The notes under the pieces: model-generated
Database searches by the model: none
What the model was told of the DNA's origin: nothing
What the model saw: the letters and a program-made list of their open reading frames with translations, nothing else
Origin: Eubacterium sp.
Lineage (GTDB): Bacteria; Bacillota; Clostridia; Lachnospirales; Lachnospiraceae
Direction: 5' to 3'
DNA: 41,512 nt
NCBI GenBank assembly: GCA_022791495.1
Contig: JAAVZE010000120.1
Span: 1-41,512, forward strand
Translations under genes and position numbers: made by a program
Part shown: positions 23,984 to 32,857 of the stretch, piece by piece
Layout: every line of letters starts with the position of its first letter
Numbering within the stretch: the stretch's first letter is position 1

Positions 23984-24616
23984 ATGAAAGTTTTGATTAT
24001 TGATGACGATAAACTCGTCTCTCTTTCTCTGAAAACAATACTGGAAGCCAGCGGACAGGTAGAGATCACAGGAGTTGGAGGCAGCGGCGCAGAAGCCATT
24101 GAACTGTATGATTTAATGACTCCGGACATCCTTCTTATGGATATCCGCATGGAGGGTATGACCGGGCTGGAAGCTGGCGTGCATATCCTGTCTGCACATC
24201 CGGAGGCTAAGATTTTATTTCTGACCACCTTTTCTGACGATGAATACATCGTAAAGGCATTAAAAATGGGAGCAAAAGGGTATATACTCAAGCAGAATTT
24301 TGAAAGTATCCTTCCAGCGCTTCTCGCAGTAGAAGGAGGGCAGAATGTATTTGGCGATGAGATCACTGGCAGGCTTCCCCGTCTAATGGATACACCTGCC
24401 AGTGGTCCGGACTATGAAAAATATGATCTCTCTGAGAGAGAACAAAAGCTGATCTCACTGGTAGCAGAGGGGCTGAACAACCGGGAGATCGCAGAAAAAC
24501 TCTATCTCAGCGAGGGGACGGTCCGCAACTATCTCAGCGGTATTCTGGAAAAACTGGAACTGCGGGACCGGACCCAGCTGGCTGTATTTTATTATAGAGG
24601 GGATAACTGGTCATAA
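23984..24616 (+). CDS. NarL/LuxR-type response regulator
   Basis: The 210-aa protein has a receiver domain (IIDDDK, phosphoacceptor Asp53 in LLMDIRMEGMTG) and a C-terminal LuxR helix-turn-helix (LSEREQKLISLVAEGLNNRE, then LSEGTVRNYLSGILEKLELR). It pairs with the kinase just upstream. The ribosome site GGGGGA is 7 bases from the ATG. Its 3' end overlaps the convergent zinc-ribbon gene by 25 bases. Confidence 0.92.
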   Translation: MKVLIIDDDKLVSLSLKTILEASGQVEITGVGGSGAEAIELYDLMTPDILLMDIRMEGMTGLEAGVHILSAHPEAKILFLTTFSDDEYIVKALKMGAKGYILKQNFESILPALLAVEGGQNVFGDEITGRLPRLMDTPASGPDYEKYDLSEREQKLISLVAEGLNNREIAEKLYLSEGTVRNYLSGILEKLELRDRTQLAVFYYRGDNWS

Positions 24617-26412
24617 TCCTCCAGATCGTTTTCCTCCAGGTAATACTCTCTCTCAGCATATGGATCGAAGGTATTTTGTTCCATGAAAGATTCAAATAAT
24701 GTTATATAAGCACTTAGATCCACACCGCATTTTTCCTTTATGTCCGCCAGAATTTTCTCTGGATCAGCCTCTTTGGTATATGCTTCCATGGCATCATTAT
24801 CCAAGGCATCGCAAAGTTCATCTCCCTCACCCGGCTTCTTGATCTCCGGTATATCCTTTTGATCTGATAGAGCCGTGAGGGTGACAAGCTTGTCGCCGCC
24901 ACATAGAACAGAGACAGAACAGTTCTTATTTTCTTTATCACCTTTCACATCAAACTGAAGTGAACAACTGCTGAAAGTCGTACCTGAACTGGAAAGAGTA
25001 ATACTTCCGTTCATATATCCCTCCGCCAGTTTATCTTCATCCAGATCAGTCACCTTTATGGTCACCAGATCCTTTGTACTCACAATATTTTTCTCAGATG
25101 GGTTGATGGATTCATCAAGGCTCACTTTATATTCCCCGGAAATCTTTCCATCTTTACAGATTCCTTTCCCTTCCAGGCTGATATAGGTCACACCATTGAG
25201 GGCAAAGGACAATTCCGTGCCAATCTCTGAGCCGTTCTCCGGCTGGATAAAAGTCATCTTAAATGTCTCGCCATCTTTTGACTTGAGTTCGGTCACACGC
25301 CCCGCGATCTTTCCGTCACCATCCACATACACATCCATGACCATCTGAAGGTCTTCATCCGTCACCTCTCCTTCCTGTGACTTTAAATGGTCTATTTCTT
25401 CCTGCAGGTTTTTTGAGAAAGAATCGTATGCACCTTCACCAAACTTATCTGCCATGGCTTTCATATTTTGATCGTCCTTCATATGATTCATCATATCTTT
25501 AAGCATAGCAAAGAGCTCTTTTCCCTTGCAGGTTACGGTAAATCTGGTATAGTTCCCCTTTACCTCCCCTGCCTCCAGTTCCCCGGAAGATTTTTCCACA
25601 GAAGCCATTTTATGAATGGCGATGTCAGAATAGGTAATCATCAAGTTTCTCATATTCTCAGGTTCAGGTAAATAAGACAGCCCTCCATTAAGAAACACGT
25701 TTCCGCCGCCCAGATTGGAATTCTGAAGTGATTTGAGACTTTTTGAAAAATCTACATATTTCGATGAAATCTCCGGAATCTGCATATATCCTTCGCTGTT
25801 CGCCATATCAACATACATATTCATGGTGATCACATCCTGACCATTGATGCAGCCTCTGATCTGGCTTTCCGAAACATCACCACTCTTTTTTCTGCTCACC
25901 ACAAGCCCTGCATCATTCAGAGCAGAAAAATCCATCCCTGTCAGAGAAAGCATGGTCTTAAGCGTCTGCCCCAGCTCCAGCTTGTAGGATACATTTCTCT
26001 TCCATGCAGCCCCACATAAACTGTCATAGTATGCCTTGTACCGGTTGGAAAAAACCTCCGCCCCGGCATCCCGGTTCTTAGTCTCCACATACCGGTAATA
26101 TTCTGCTGTACTGCCAAAATTCTTCTTGATAAAATTAGCGATCTGGGCATGGGCAGTCACTCCGATCCCAATTAGCAGCACAAGTACTGCCGCTGCCACA
26201 ATTCCCGCGGTCTTCCTTCTTTTACTCTTCTCTGGCTTCTCAACATCCGCTTTCTGTCCGGCATCTTCAAACTCTAAATATGCCTTATTTTGTGCCCCAT
26301 CTGCCCCTTTTTCTTCTGGAACTCCGGACATCTCAGCCTCCACCTTCTGACCGCACACCGGACAGAAAGTTTCTCCCTCTGGCACCTCGCTGTTGCAATT
26401 CTTACAGATCAA
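24592..26412 (-). CDS. Zinc-ribbon single-pass membrane protein
   Basis: The 606-aa protein opens with a zinc ribbon (CKNCNSEVPEGETFCPVCGQ). After a charged linker there is one transmembrane helix at about 68-90 (TAGIVAAAVLVLLIGIGVTA) and a large extracytoplasmic domain. This resembles the TcaA/YvbJ-like zinc-ribbon envelope proteins of Firmicutes and other Lachnospiraceae hypotheticals. The extracellular part has no catalytic motif that I recognise. GGAGGAG precedes the ATG. The gene converges on the response regulator and overlaps it. A function in envelope stress is possible but not shown. Confidence 0.7.
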   Translation of the reverse strand: MICKNCNSEVPEGETFCPVCGQKVEAEMSGVPEEKGADGAQNKAYLEFEDAGQKADVEKPEKSKRRKTAGIVAAAVLVLLIGIGVTAHAQIANFIKKNFGSTAEYYRYVETKNRDAGAEVFSNRYKAYYDSLCGAAWKRNVSYKLELGQTLKTMLSLTGMDFSALNDAGLVVSRKKSGDVSESQIRGCINGQDVITMNMYVDMANSEGYMQIPEISSKYVDFSKSLKSLQNSNLGGGNVFLNGGLSYLPEPENMRNLMITYSDIAIHKMASVEKSSGELEAGEVKGNYTRFTVTCKGKELFAMLKDMMNHMKDDQNMKAMADKFGEGAYDSFSKNLQEEIDHLKSQEGEVTDEDLQMVMDVYVDGDGKIAGRVTELKSKDGETFKMTFIQPENGSEIGTELSFALNGVTYISLEGKGICKDGKISGEYKVSLDESINPSEKNIVSTKDLVTIKVTDLDEDKLAEGYMNGSITLSSSGTTFSSCSLQFDVKGDKENKNCSVSVLCGGDKLVTLTALSDQKDIPEIKKPGEGDELCDALDNDAMEAYTKEADPEKILADIKEKCGVDLSAYITLFESFMEQNTFDPYAEREYYLEENDLEDYDQLSPL

Positions 26413-26462
26413 AAAAATCTCCTCCTTTGGTTTATTCCATCCTTTTTATTATATGTAATCTT

Positions 26463-26490
26463 TTGACAATCAATATACCCTGATTATATA
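26463..26490 (+). promoter_or_regulatory. Promoter upstream of chemoreceptor-like gene
   Basis: TTGACA (26463-26468), a 16-base spacer and TATATA (26485-26490) lie about 130 bases before the start at 26624. The leader between them has no visible structure. Confidence 0.5.
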
Positions 26491-26623
26491 GCAGATTAAG
26501 ATAAAAAGCAACCAAATGGTAAGAGGCTGTTGTTGACCATATCTCAAATACCATGTATAATTCATGTAAGGGTAAAAACTATTAAACTACATGCAGAATA
26601 CCAAAAAGGAGGCATTACATAAT

Positions 26624-27442
26624 ATGAATGAAAAATTACAGTATCTTGTCGATAACCTAGACATCATAAGCCAGTTGTTTGACAAAGAACTGATCATATC
26701 CGTTCTGGATAGAGACAAGGTTGTGCAGGGCTTTTCACTTCCCAAGGGAATACCCCCTCAGGTACAGGTTGGCTCCGTATTTGATGATCCCAGCGGAATC
26801 TTTGATGAAGTTATCGCAACAGGTGTTACAAAACATAATTATCTGCCTGAAGAGGTCATGGGCTTTCCAGTTGAGGGAAACCTGGTGCCGATTAAAGATA
26901 ACGGGGAAGTCGTAGGCTGTATAATATGTTCTTTTTCAGTGGAAGGCAAAGAGAAGATTAAGGATATCGCCGCAAGATTTCAGGAATCCATTCATGAGAT
27001 CGACGATTCGATTCAGGATGTTATCGGCGGGATCGAAAATTTGTTCCATATGCTGACAAATATGAATAAGATGACTTCCGATGTAGAGAAAGATGTCACA
27101 GAGGCAGCAGATGTTGTAAATAAGATCAGCAACAATGCCTCCCATTCCAATATACTTGCACTCAACGCTTCCATTGAAGCGGCACGAAGTGGAGAAGCTG
27201 GCAGGGGCTTTGCAGTTGTTGCCACACAGATGGGAAAATTAGCAGAAGACAGCGGCAGTTCTGCCACAGAGATAAAGAAAACTTTGACGGAGATCGTTAC
27301 CCATCTTGAAACCATTGTAGACTCCATAAAAGATGCGAATGATGTGGCAAAAACCCATATAGACAGCATAAGTTCTATTAGAACTGCGCTGGAACAGACG
27401 ATCGACATTGCCAAAGAACTGGAAAATGACATAAAGTTATAA
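26624..27442 (+). CDS. Soluble methyl-accepting chemotaxis-like protein
   Basis: The start at 26624 (MNEKLQYL) is chosen because AAAGGAGG lies 11 bases upstream; the in-frame ATG at 26591 has no ribosome site. This gives 272 aa. Residues 1-115 form a PAS/GAF-like sensor ([20 protein letters not shown] and [16 protein letters not shown]). Residues 125-272 are a short MCP signalling hairpin with the conserved tip [20 protein letters not shown]. There is no transmembrane helix and the signalling arms are shorter than in standard MCPs, so it is a cytoplasmic receptor. No che genes are nearby. Confidence 0.85.
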   Translation: MNEKLQYLVDNLDIISQLFDKELIISVLDRDKVVQGFSLPKGIPPQVQVGSVFDDPSGIFDEVIATGVTKHNYLPEEVMGFPVEGNLVPIKDNGEVVGCIICSFSVEGKEKIKDIAARFQESIHEIDDSIQDVIGGIENLFHMLTNMNKMTSDVEKDVTEAADVVNKISNNASHSNILALNASIEAARSGEAGRGFAVVATQMGKLAEDSGSSATEIKKTLTEIVTHLETIVDSIKDANDVAKTHIDSISSIRTALEQTIDIAKELENDIKL

Positions 27443-27500
27443 CTTAAATTTAAGCTTACTCAATGGCGCCATCGTGCGAAACCTTGTCAGGAGGAATACT

Positions 27501-28184
27501 ATGAATAGCCAGCTGCGGGCAGAACACATTCAAAAGTCATACCGCCGGGGAAAGCAAACGGTACTCCGGGATGTCTCTTTTACTGCGGAGTCCGGTCAGT
27601 GCATTGGAATTCTCGGCGCAAACGGATGTGGCAAATCCACCCTTCTCTCCATCCTTGCCGGAGTCCAGCCGCCGGATTCCGGCAGGCTGTTCTGGAATGA
27701 TAATCCCCTGACATACCATACCAGAGATCATGATATCATTGGTTATGTGCCCCAGGAGAATCCATTGATGGAGGAACTCTCTGCCTATGACAACCTGCGG
27801 TTGTGGTACTGTGACAGCGCCATTGACCTTGAAACCGCGCTCCGGGATGGTGTGCCCGCCATGCTTGGCATACCGGACTTTCTAAAAACCCGTGTCAGCC
27901 AGATGTCAGGCGGCATGAAAAAACGGCTGAGTATCAGTTGTGCGGTGGCAGACGATCCCCACGTCCTTCTGCTGGATGAACCCGGTGCTGCCCTGGATCT
28001 CGTTTGTAAGGAGCGGATCAGCGTATATCTGAAGGAATGCAAATCCCAGGGAAAGATCCTTCTTCTTGCCACCCACGAAGAGAGGGAGATCGAGCTTTGT
28101 GATAAGATCTATATTCTCAAAAATGGTGTTTTGACAGAACCGGATTATGACGGAAATATCCACCACCTGGCAGGACTTATCTGA
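27501..28184 (+). CDS. ABC transporter ATP-binding protein
   Basis: The start at 27501 (MNSQLRAEHI) has AGGAGG 7 bases upstream, giving 227 aa. Walker A is GANGCGKST, the signature MSGGMKKR, Walker B VLLLDEPGAALD and the H-loop ATHEERE. It heads a three-gene operon with two ABC-2 permeases, the same composition as the exporter at 19.4-22.7 kb but on the opposite strand and only distantly similar. Its substrate is unknown. Confidence 0.9.
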   Translation: MNSQLRAEHIQKSYRRGKQTVLRDVSFTAESGQCIGILGANGCGKSTLLSILAGVQPPDSGRLFWNDNPLTYHTRDHDIIGYVPQENPLMEELSAYDNLRLWYCDSAIDLETALRDGVPAMLGIPDFLKTRVSQMSGGMKKRLSISCAVADDPHVLLLDEPGAALDLVCKERISVYLKECKSQGKILLLATHEEREIELCDKIYILKNGVLTEPDYDGNIHHLAGLI

Positions 28185-28199
28185 AGGAATGAAAAAAAT

Positions 28200-29438
28200 A
28201 TGAAGCGAATGCGGATCTATTTTGAGTTAACATGCAAAACATGTTTCCAGGCAGTCCCCGGAATACTGGCTGGTGTTTTCGTCATCAGCCTGCTGCTGGG
28301 GGGACTTCTTTTTGTATGCCATCAGAACCAGGAAAATACCAGAGCTTCTTCTGTCCTGCATATCGGCATCGCCGCCCAGGAACAGGAGCCTTATCTGGAC
28401 TGGATGATCTCCGCCATCCAGAACATGAAGAGCCTGGAATTTAACTGCCAGTTCACCAAGATATCTCCCGAAACATCAGAAGAGAAACTTCTTCATGGAA
28501 AACTGGATGCAGTATTTATCATACCAAAAGACTACATTGCCTCTCTTATTCAGGGAAGCGAAAACCCTCTGGTCATACGCTTTGGCACCTCAGATACTAC
28601 CATTGCCGGCTTTTTCGTAAAACAGATCGGTGAAGCAGCTTCCCGCCTGATGATCAACACCCAGGCAGGGATCTATACCATGAAAAATATATATCAGAAA
28701 GAACATATTGCCGGCGCCAATTCTGATGAGCTCTCCTTAAACCTAAAATATCTAGACACAATCCTTCACAGAGAAAAACTAGTCTCCGTAGAAGAAGTTC
28801 CCGCCAGAGGCGGTCTGACCAACAGTCCTGCCCTGCTGTCCTCCGGTATCGTTTTATTTTTGCTATTTTGCGGGCTTGTATGCCCCGGCATTCTGCGCCC
28901 GGAATCCAAGAGCCTGCAGGAAAAATTGTTCCGCTGTGGAATCCGTCCCTTTCACCAGGTTCTCCTCCGTTATCTGGCGCTGACACTGTTATTCTCCTGT
29001 CTGTATCTGATCCTTTCCCTGGTGTTTTCTACCTGGATATCCCTCTCTGGAGGAACGGTCTCCGATTCAGCGCCTCAAAACTACGCTGACTGGCTTTTCT
29101 GCTTCCTACGACTGTATCCCCTGGTCTTTCCAGTGTGTGCCCTGATCCTGTTTACTTATGGACTTGCTCGGAATAAGGTATTTTGCGTACTATTTTTATT
29201 TTTATTGATTATTGTCTTAGGTTATCTGTCTGGATGCTTTTATCCCCTTTCCTGGCTGCCACAGAATTTTCATCATTTATCTGCCCTTTTGCCAGTCCGT
29301 CATATGCTGGATTATACTGGTGCCTGTCTGGCAGGGGGCTGGTCTCTCTCCGCATTTTTATATATGAATCTTTATAGCCTCGTTCTGATCTCCGGCACCC
29401 TGGCTGTTCGGATTTATCGTAGAAGGAGGACGCTATGA
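28200..29438 (+). CDS. ABC-2 type permease
   Basis: The 412-aa protein has an N-terminal helix (about 15-40), an extracytoplasmic region to about 205 and a block of five or six C-terminal helices. The GGAATG ribosome site is near the ATG. It begins 15 bases after the ATPase stop, and the next permease overlaps its stop (ATGA). It would be one half of a heterodimeric exporter. Confidence 0.8.
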   Translation: MKRMRIYFELTCKTCFQAVPGILAGVFVISLLLGGLLFVCHQNQENTRASSVLHIGIAAQEQEPYLDWMISAIQNMKSLEFNCQFTKISPETSEEKLLHGKLDAVFIIPKDYIASLIQGSENPLVIRFGTSDTTIAGFFVKQIGEAASRLMINTQAGIYTMKNIYQKEHIAGANSDELSLNLKYLDTILHREKLVSVEEVPARGGLTNSPALLSSGIVLFLLFCGLVCPGILRPESKSLQEKLFRCGIRPFHQVLLRYLALTLLFSCLYLILSLVFSTWISLSGGTVSDSAPQNYADWLFCFLRLYPLVFPVCALILFTYGLARNKVFCVLFLFLLIIVLGYLSGCFYPLSWLPQNFHHLSALLPVRHMLDYTGACLAGGWSLSAFLYMNLYSLVLISGTLAVRIYRRRRTL

Positions 29439-30595
29439 AAAAAAATCAGATATGGTTTCGGCTGATCTTTAAACGGCTGATGAAAAACCCGGTCTTCCTT
29501 CTGACATTGCTGCTGACCCCGGTTATGGTTCTCGGACTCCGCTTTAGCGCCGGAGCCGGTACTTCCATGCTGCAGGTGGCTGTCTATGTTCCGAAAGGTG
29601 ACTCTGACCGCATAGAACAGCAGCTTTCCCACCAGCTTATCAAATCTTCCCAGAAGGCAGTTACCTTTTATATAGCAGAATCAGAAAAGAATCTGCGCCT
29701 GGATGTCACAGAAGGGCGGGCTGCCTGCGGCTATATTCTTCCAGAAGATTTAGAAGGATCTCTAAAGGAGTTTACTTCTTCCTGGAAACCAGCCCTCAAA
29801 GTAGTGCGGCAGAAAGATGAGCTTCGGACAAAGATTATTGATGAACTGGTCTTTAGCAGTATCTATGATTCCATGTCCTATGATATTTTAGTTGAATTCA
29901 TACACAAAAAAACAGGGAAGAACATCTCCCCTGAGCAAAAAAAAGACTTTGAAAAATACCAGAAAAGCCAGATATTCATTGAATACCAGTATGCCGACGG
30001 CAGTTCCAATCACATTCTTCAAAAGAACCAGAATCCAATGGTACTTCCCCTGCGGGGTGTGACCGCTGTGCTTCTGCTGTTGTCTGGCATGACCGGCGTC
30101 CTGTTCTGGCATCATGATAAAAATAATAAATTATTTGACAGACTTTCAAAAATAGAACGGTATGCCGTGGGTTTGCTCTACTTAACAGTTCCGGTTCTTC
30201 CAGCTGGCATCTGTGGGCTTACCACCATATTTCTCACAGGTATCCCATCAGCTCCCCACAGCGAACTTCTGACAATGGTCTTCTATCTGCTGGACATCAT
30301 CGTCTTCTGCAGCTTCCTACGGGTTCTTTTTCCCCGGAAGGAGTGGATATTAGCTGCCATTCCCGTCTTTGCAGCAGGAAGCCTGATCGTGTCCCCTGTT
30401 TTTACCGACCTGTCCCTGCTGTTTCCATCCCTGAAATACGCCCGCCTGTTTACCCCGGTCAGCTGGTATCTGAAGGGCGTACACAGCACCAGCGGCAGAC
30501 TTCTCATGCTGGTGCCCGTATTCGTACTTCCTATATTGGAAATCCTGCTGCGCAGAGTGTATCTATGGTTCCACGTCAATGAGGACATACTCTGA
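29435..30595 (+). CDS. ABC-2 type permease
   Basis: The 386-aa protein has an N-terminal helix (about 18-40), an extracytoplasmic region to about 200 and several C-terminal helices, matching its operon partner. AGGAGG precedes the ATG. The last 33 bases overlap the convergent metallophosphoesterase gene. Confidence 0.8.
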   Translation: MKKNQIWFRLIFKRLMKNPVFLLTLLLTPVMVLGLRFSAGAGTSMLQVAVYVPKGDSDRIEQQLSHQLIKSSQKAVTFYIAESEKNLRLDVTEGRAACGYILPEDLEGSLKEFTSSWKPALKVVRQKDELRTKIIDELVFSSIYDSMSYDILVEFIHKKTGKNISPEQKKDFEKYQKSQIFIEYQYADGSSNHILQKNQNPMVLPLRGVTAVLLLLSGMTGVLFWHHDKNNKLFDRLSKIERYAVGLLYLTVPVLPAGICGLTTIFLTGIPSAPHSELLTMVFYLLDIIVFCSFLRVLFPRKEWILAAIPVFAAGSLIVSPVFTDLSLLFPSLKYARLFTPVSWYLKGVHSTSGRLLMLVPVFVLPILEILLRRVYLWFHVNEDIL

Positions 30596-31672
30596 ATGTC
30601 CTCCCGTCCGCACCGCATAACCCCACCCGGCGATACCGGAACTAACGATGGCATGGAAACCTTCTATATTTTTTAAACCGTAATTCATCTCATTGATTCC
30701 CAAAAGCTCCGCCAGCTGTCCCGTGGGCCAGATCTGCCCTGCATGGGTATGTCCCGAAAGCTGCAGATCCACTCCGGCAGCTGCATTTTCTTCCAGCTCC
30801 ACCGGCCGGTGGTCGAGAACGATCTGATAAGAACCGGGTTCTAAGTCTGCTGCCAGTTCCTTGACACTCTTACGATTCCGGTCCAAAGACTGTTCCATCC
30901 GTCCAATAACTGCCAGCTCCTGTGTCACCTGCACCGCCTCATCTTCCAGAACCCGGATCTGGCTGTCGTTAAGCACAAGCCGCAGCTCCTCCATATTGTA
31001 TTGTGCCTGTGCTGAATAATGATTGGGATCATGGTTTCCCCAGACGTAATACACACCATATTCTGCATCGATATTCCCCAGAACAGCAGCAGCAGCTTCC
31101 ATCATTGACTTTTCTGTTCTCTCATCAAAGATATCTCCCGTGAGAAAGACAATATCCGGATCCTTCGCCTGAATTTTTTCACAATATCCACGAAGCTCCT
31201 CCACTCCCATCGTCGTTCCCATATGTAAATCTGAGATCTGGGCAATCCTCAGCCCTTCTCCCGATATTTTGTCTGAATGCAGTGTATAAGCGGTCTCTCT
31301 CACCTGATGGATATTGACATAACCATAGGTAAACAGGACGCTGACAACCAAAAGGGGAATGATCCCACTCTTATGGATCACATTCCATATCCGCACCCCT
31401 CTGTTTTCTTTTAAATACCTTTTAAGAAACCGGTGAACTCCATCCAGCAGCAGCGAACACCCTACAAAATAAAGCACTGCCACAGAACCCACATCATAAA
31501 CCCGCCAGCCTGCCGCTGCGCATGCCACAGCAAAGACCACGGATATGATCTTATCCGCTCTTTTACTCCGTTTTATGCGAAACAGGGACAAGAGCCGTTT
31601 CATAAAATGGTACAGATAAATCCCCACAGGGATAAAGACGACTGCCGGCATCAGATAAAACAAGATCCTCAT
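30563..31672 (-). CDS. Membrane-anchored metallophosphoesterase
   Basis: The 369-aa protein has three N-terminal transmembrane segments within residues 1-125, then a calcineurin-type domain with all metal-binding motifs: ISDLHMGT, LTGDIFDE, VWGNHDPNHY, LDHRPVE and SGHTHAGQIWP. It resembles YkuE/YaeI-like phosphohydrolases, some of which act on lipids such as UDP-diacylglucosamine. The precise substrate cannot be told. The start has GGAGG upstream. Confidence 0.88.
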   Translation of the reverse strand: MRILFYLMPAVVFIPVGIYLYHFMKRLLSLFRIKRSKRADKIISVVFAVACAAAGWRVYDVGSVAVLYFVGCSLLLDGVHRFLKRYLKENRGVRIWNVIHKSGIIPLLVVSVLFTYGYVNIHQVRETAYTLHSDKISGEGLRIAQISDLHMGTTMGVEELRGYCEKIQAKDPDIVFLTGDIFDERTEKSMMEAAAAVLGNIDAEYGVYYVWGNHDPNHYSAQAQYNMEELRLVLNDSQIRVLEDEAVQVTQELAVIGRMEQSLDRNRKSVKELAADLEPGSYQIVLDHRPVELEENAAAGVDLQLSGHTHAGQIWPTGQLAELLGINEMNYGLKNIEGFHAIVSSGIAGWGYAVRTGGHSEYVLIDVEP

Positions 31673-31696
31673 TTGAGTGAACCTCCATTATTTTTT

Positions 31697-31747
31697 TAGC
31701 CCGGCGGCGCGAATTGGAATTCGGTTTCGGAATTATACCGCCTGGCT
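31697..31747. repeat. Degenerate palindromic element
   Basis: The arms TAGCCCGGCGG and CCGCCTGGCT, with internal GAATT/AATTC pairing, form an imperfect hairpin. It resembles the much cleaner palindrome at 36302-36353 in arms, loop position and the T-run before it. It sits between the phosphoesterase and YwmB-like genes. Nothing else is seen in 31673-31839. Confidence 0.45.
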
Positions 31748-31839
31748 GCTCCCCCTATCATAACATCTATAGCCGGCTCCAGGGCAAGCTTTTTTTGAGA
31801 GTTCACAAAATCTACACATTTTCCGACTGGCAGCCCCAC

Positions 31840-32289
31840 CTAGAAATCCTGATTTAGTATCGGCACCCCGAAATACACAATACTCTTATCCTCATTTTCA
31901 TCATAAGTGATAGCCACGTTCATATTGATCATTTTTCCATTCACCCGCCGTACCATATTGATGCCATTGGTATAGCCGTAGGCAACATAGTATCCCTTCG
32001 TCTCCTGTTCCATGATACTTCCTCCGCCCTCGTAGCCGAACAAACTCTGTGCCATTCTCTGTTTCTCCTCCGTGGACAGCCTTCCGGGCAGTTTACCCAT
32101 GATCCAGCCGCCCTCCTGGCAGATCTCGGGAAGCTCCCCGCTCTGCGCCGCGATAGCAAGCTGATTTCTTGCAAATGCCTGAGTCATATCATTTCTGTTT
32201 ACATATGCCTTCGTCAAAATAATCTGGGCAAACACCACGATCCAGAGTGTACAGACCACAGATATCATAATCTTTATCTTTCTGCTCAT
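31840..32289 (-). CDS. YwmB-like small exported protein
   Basis: The start at 32289 (MSRKIKIMI) has GGGAGA 6 bases upstream, giving 149 aa. A signal anchor covers about 5-27. The rest (QEGGWIMGKLPGRLSTEEKQ, then GYYVAYGYTNGI and NMNVAITYDENEDKSIVYFG) matches the pattern of the YwmB/TATA-box-binding-like family of Firmicutes, which has no defined role. I am not certain of the family. Confidence 0.6.
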   Translation of the reverse strand: MSRKIKIMISVVCTLWIVVFAQIILTKAYVNRNDMTQAFARNQLAIAAQSGELPEICQEGGWIMGKLPGRLSTEEKQRMAQSLFGYEGGGSIMEQETKGYYVAYGYTNGINMVRRVNGKMINMNVAITYDENEDKSIVYFGVPILNQDF

Positions 32290-32524
32290 AAGCTTCTCCC
32301 TTCCCGCCCGACGGCAATATCGGACGAACCAAAACCTTTTAGGTTTCTTTGGGAAAAGTATGTCCATTTCTTTCAAAATTATACCAGATTAAAGTCGAAA
32401 AGCATGTCCATAAAAAATTATGTAATGCTATTTCAGAGCGTCACTAAACTCTTTCAATTCTTTTTTCTTTTCCTCTGAAAGACAATTTTTTTGCTATTTC
32501 TTTATCGATATTCCACTTCCCTAA
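32290..32524. other. Intergenic, nothing recognised
   Basis: This AT-rich stretch between the YwmB-like gene and the Feo cluster has no open frame with a ribosome site and no clear hairpin. Confidence 0.4.
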
Positions 32525-32662
32525 TCAGTGGCAGCCGCCACTGCAGTTTTTGCAGTCGCAGCCACACTGCAGGGATTTTCCCTGCTTTTTATCCCGGACC
32601 ATACTTCTCACAGCAAGTATGACTCCGATCACAACAACACTAAATACTATCGCTGTGCCCAT
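32525..32662 (-). CDS. FeoB-associated Cys-rich membrane peptide
   Basis: The 45-aa peptide has an N-terminal transmembrane helix (MGTAIVFSVVVIGVILAV), a basic stretch (RSMVRDKKQGK) and a Cys-rich tail with six Cys (QCGCDCKNCSGGC). This is the pattern of the FeoB-associated family, thought to assist ferrous iron uptake. AAAGGGG lies upstream. It is the last gene of the feo operon. It was separated from feoB by a 119-bp tandem duplication and now overlaps the chimeric ORF at 32647-32781 by 16 bases. Confidence 0.85.
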   Translation of the reverse strand: MGTAIVFSVVVIGVILAVRSMVRDKKQGKSLQCGCDCKNCSGGCH

Positions 32663-32857
32663 ACCGCATTCCCCTTTCCATGAAGTGTCAAAGACTCTCT
32701 TCGTACCGGACGAAGCAGCAGATACAGAAGAGCAAGTATGACTCCGATCACAACAACACTAAATACTATCGCTGTGCCCATACCGCATTCCCCTTTCCAT
32801 GAAGTGTCAAAGGCTCTCTTCGTACCGGACGAAACAGCAGATACAGAAGAGCAAGTA
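32612..32857. repeat. 119-bp direct tandem duplication with 8-bp microhomology ends
   Basis: Unit 1 (32612-32730) and unit 2 (32731-32849) differ at only two positions that I can see. The octamer AGCAAGTA occurs at the start of each unit and again at 32850, which marks the slippage or recombination points. The unit spans the 3' end of feoB and the start of the Cys-rich peptide gene. Confidence 0.92.
32647..32781 (-). CDS. Chimeric 44-aa ORF created by tandem duplication
   Basis: This frame joins the membrane helix of the FeoB-associated peptide (MGTAIVFSVVVIGVILA) to a second copy of the FeoB C-terminal tail (LLYLLLRPVRRESLTLHGKG to the end). It keeps the native start and AAAGGGG ribosome site, and its first bases overlap the feoB stop. 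It lacks the Cys tail. Whether it is expressed or useful is unknown; it may be a neutral by-product. Confidence 0.6.
   Translation of the reverse strand: MGTAIVFSVVVIGVILALLYLLLRPVRRESLTLHGKGNAVWAQR

Noticed and set aside
32612-32857. The 119-bp repeat as a mobile element
   Set aside because: It is a simple tandem duplication with microhomology and carries only parts of neighbouring genes.
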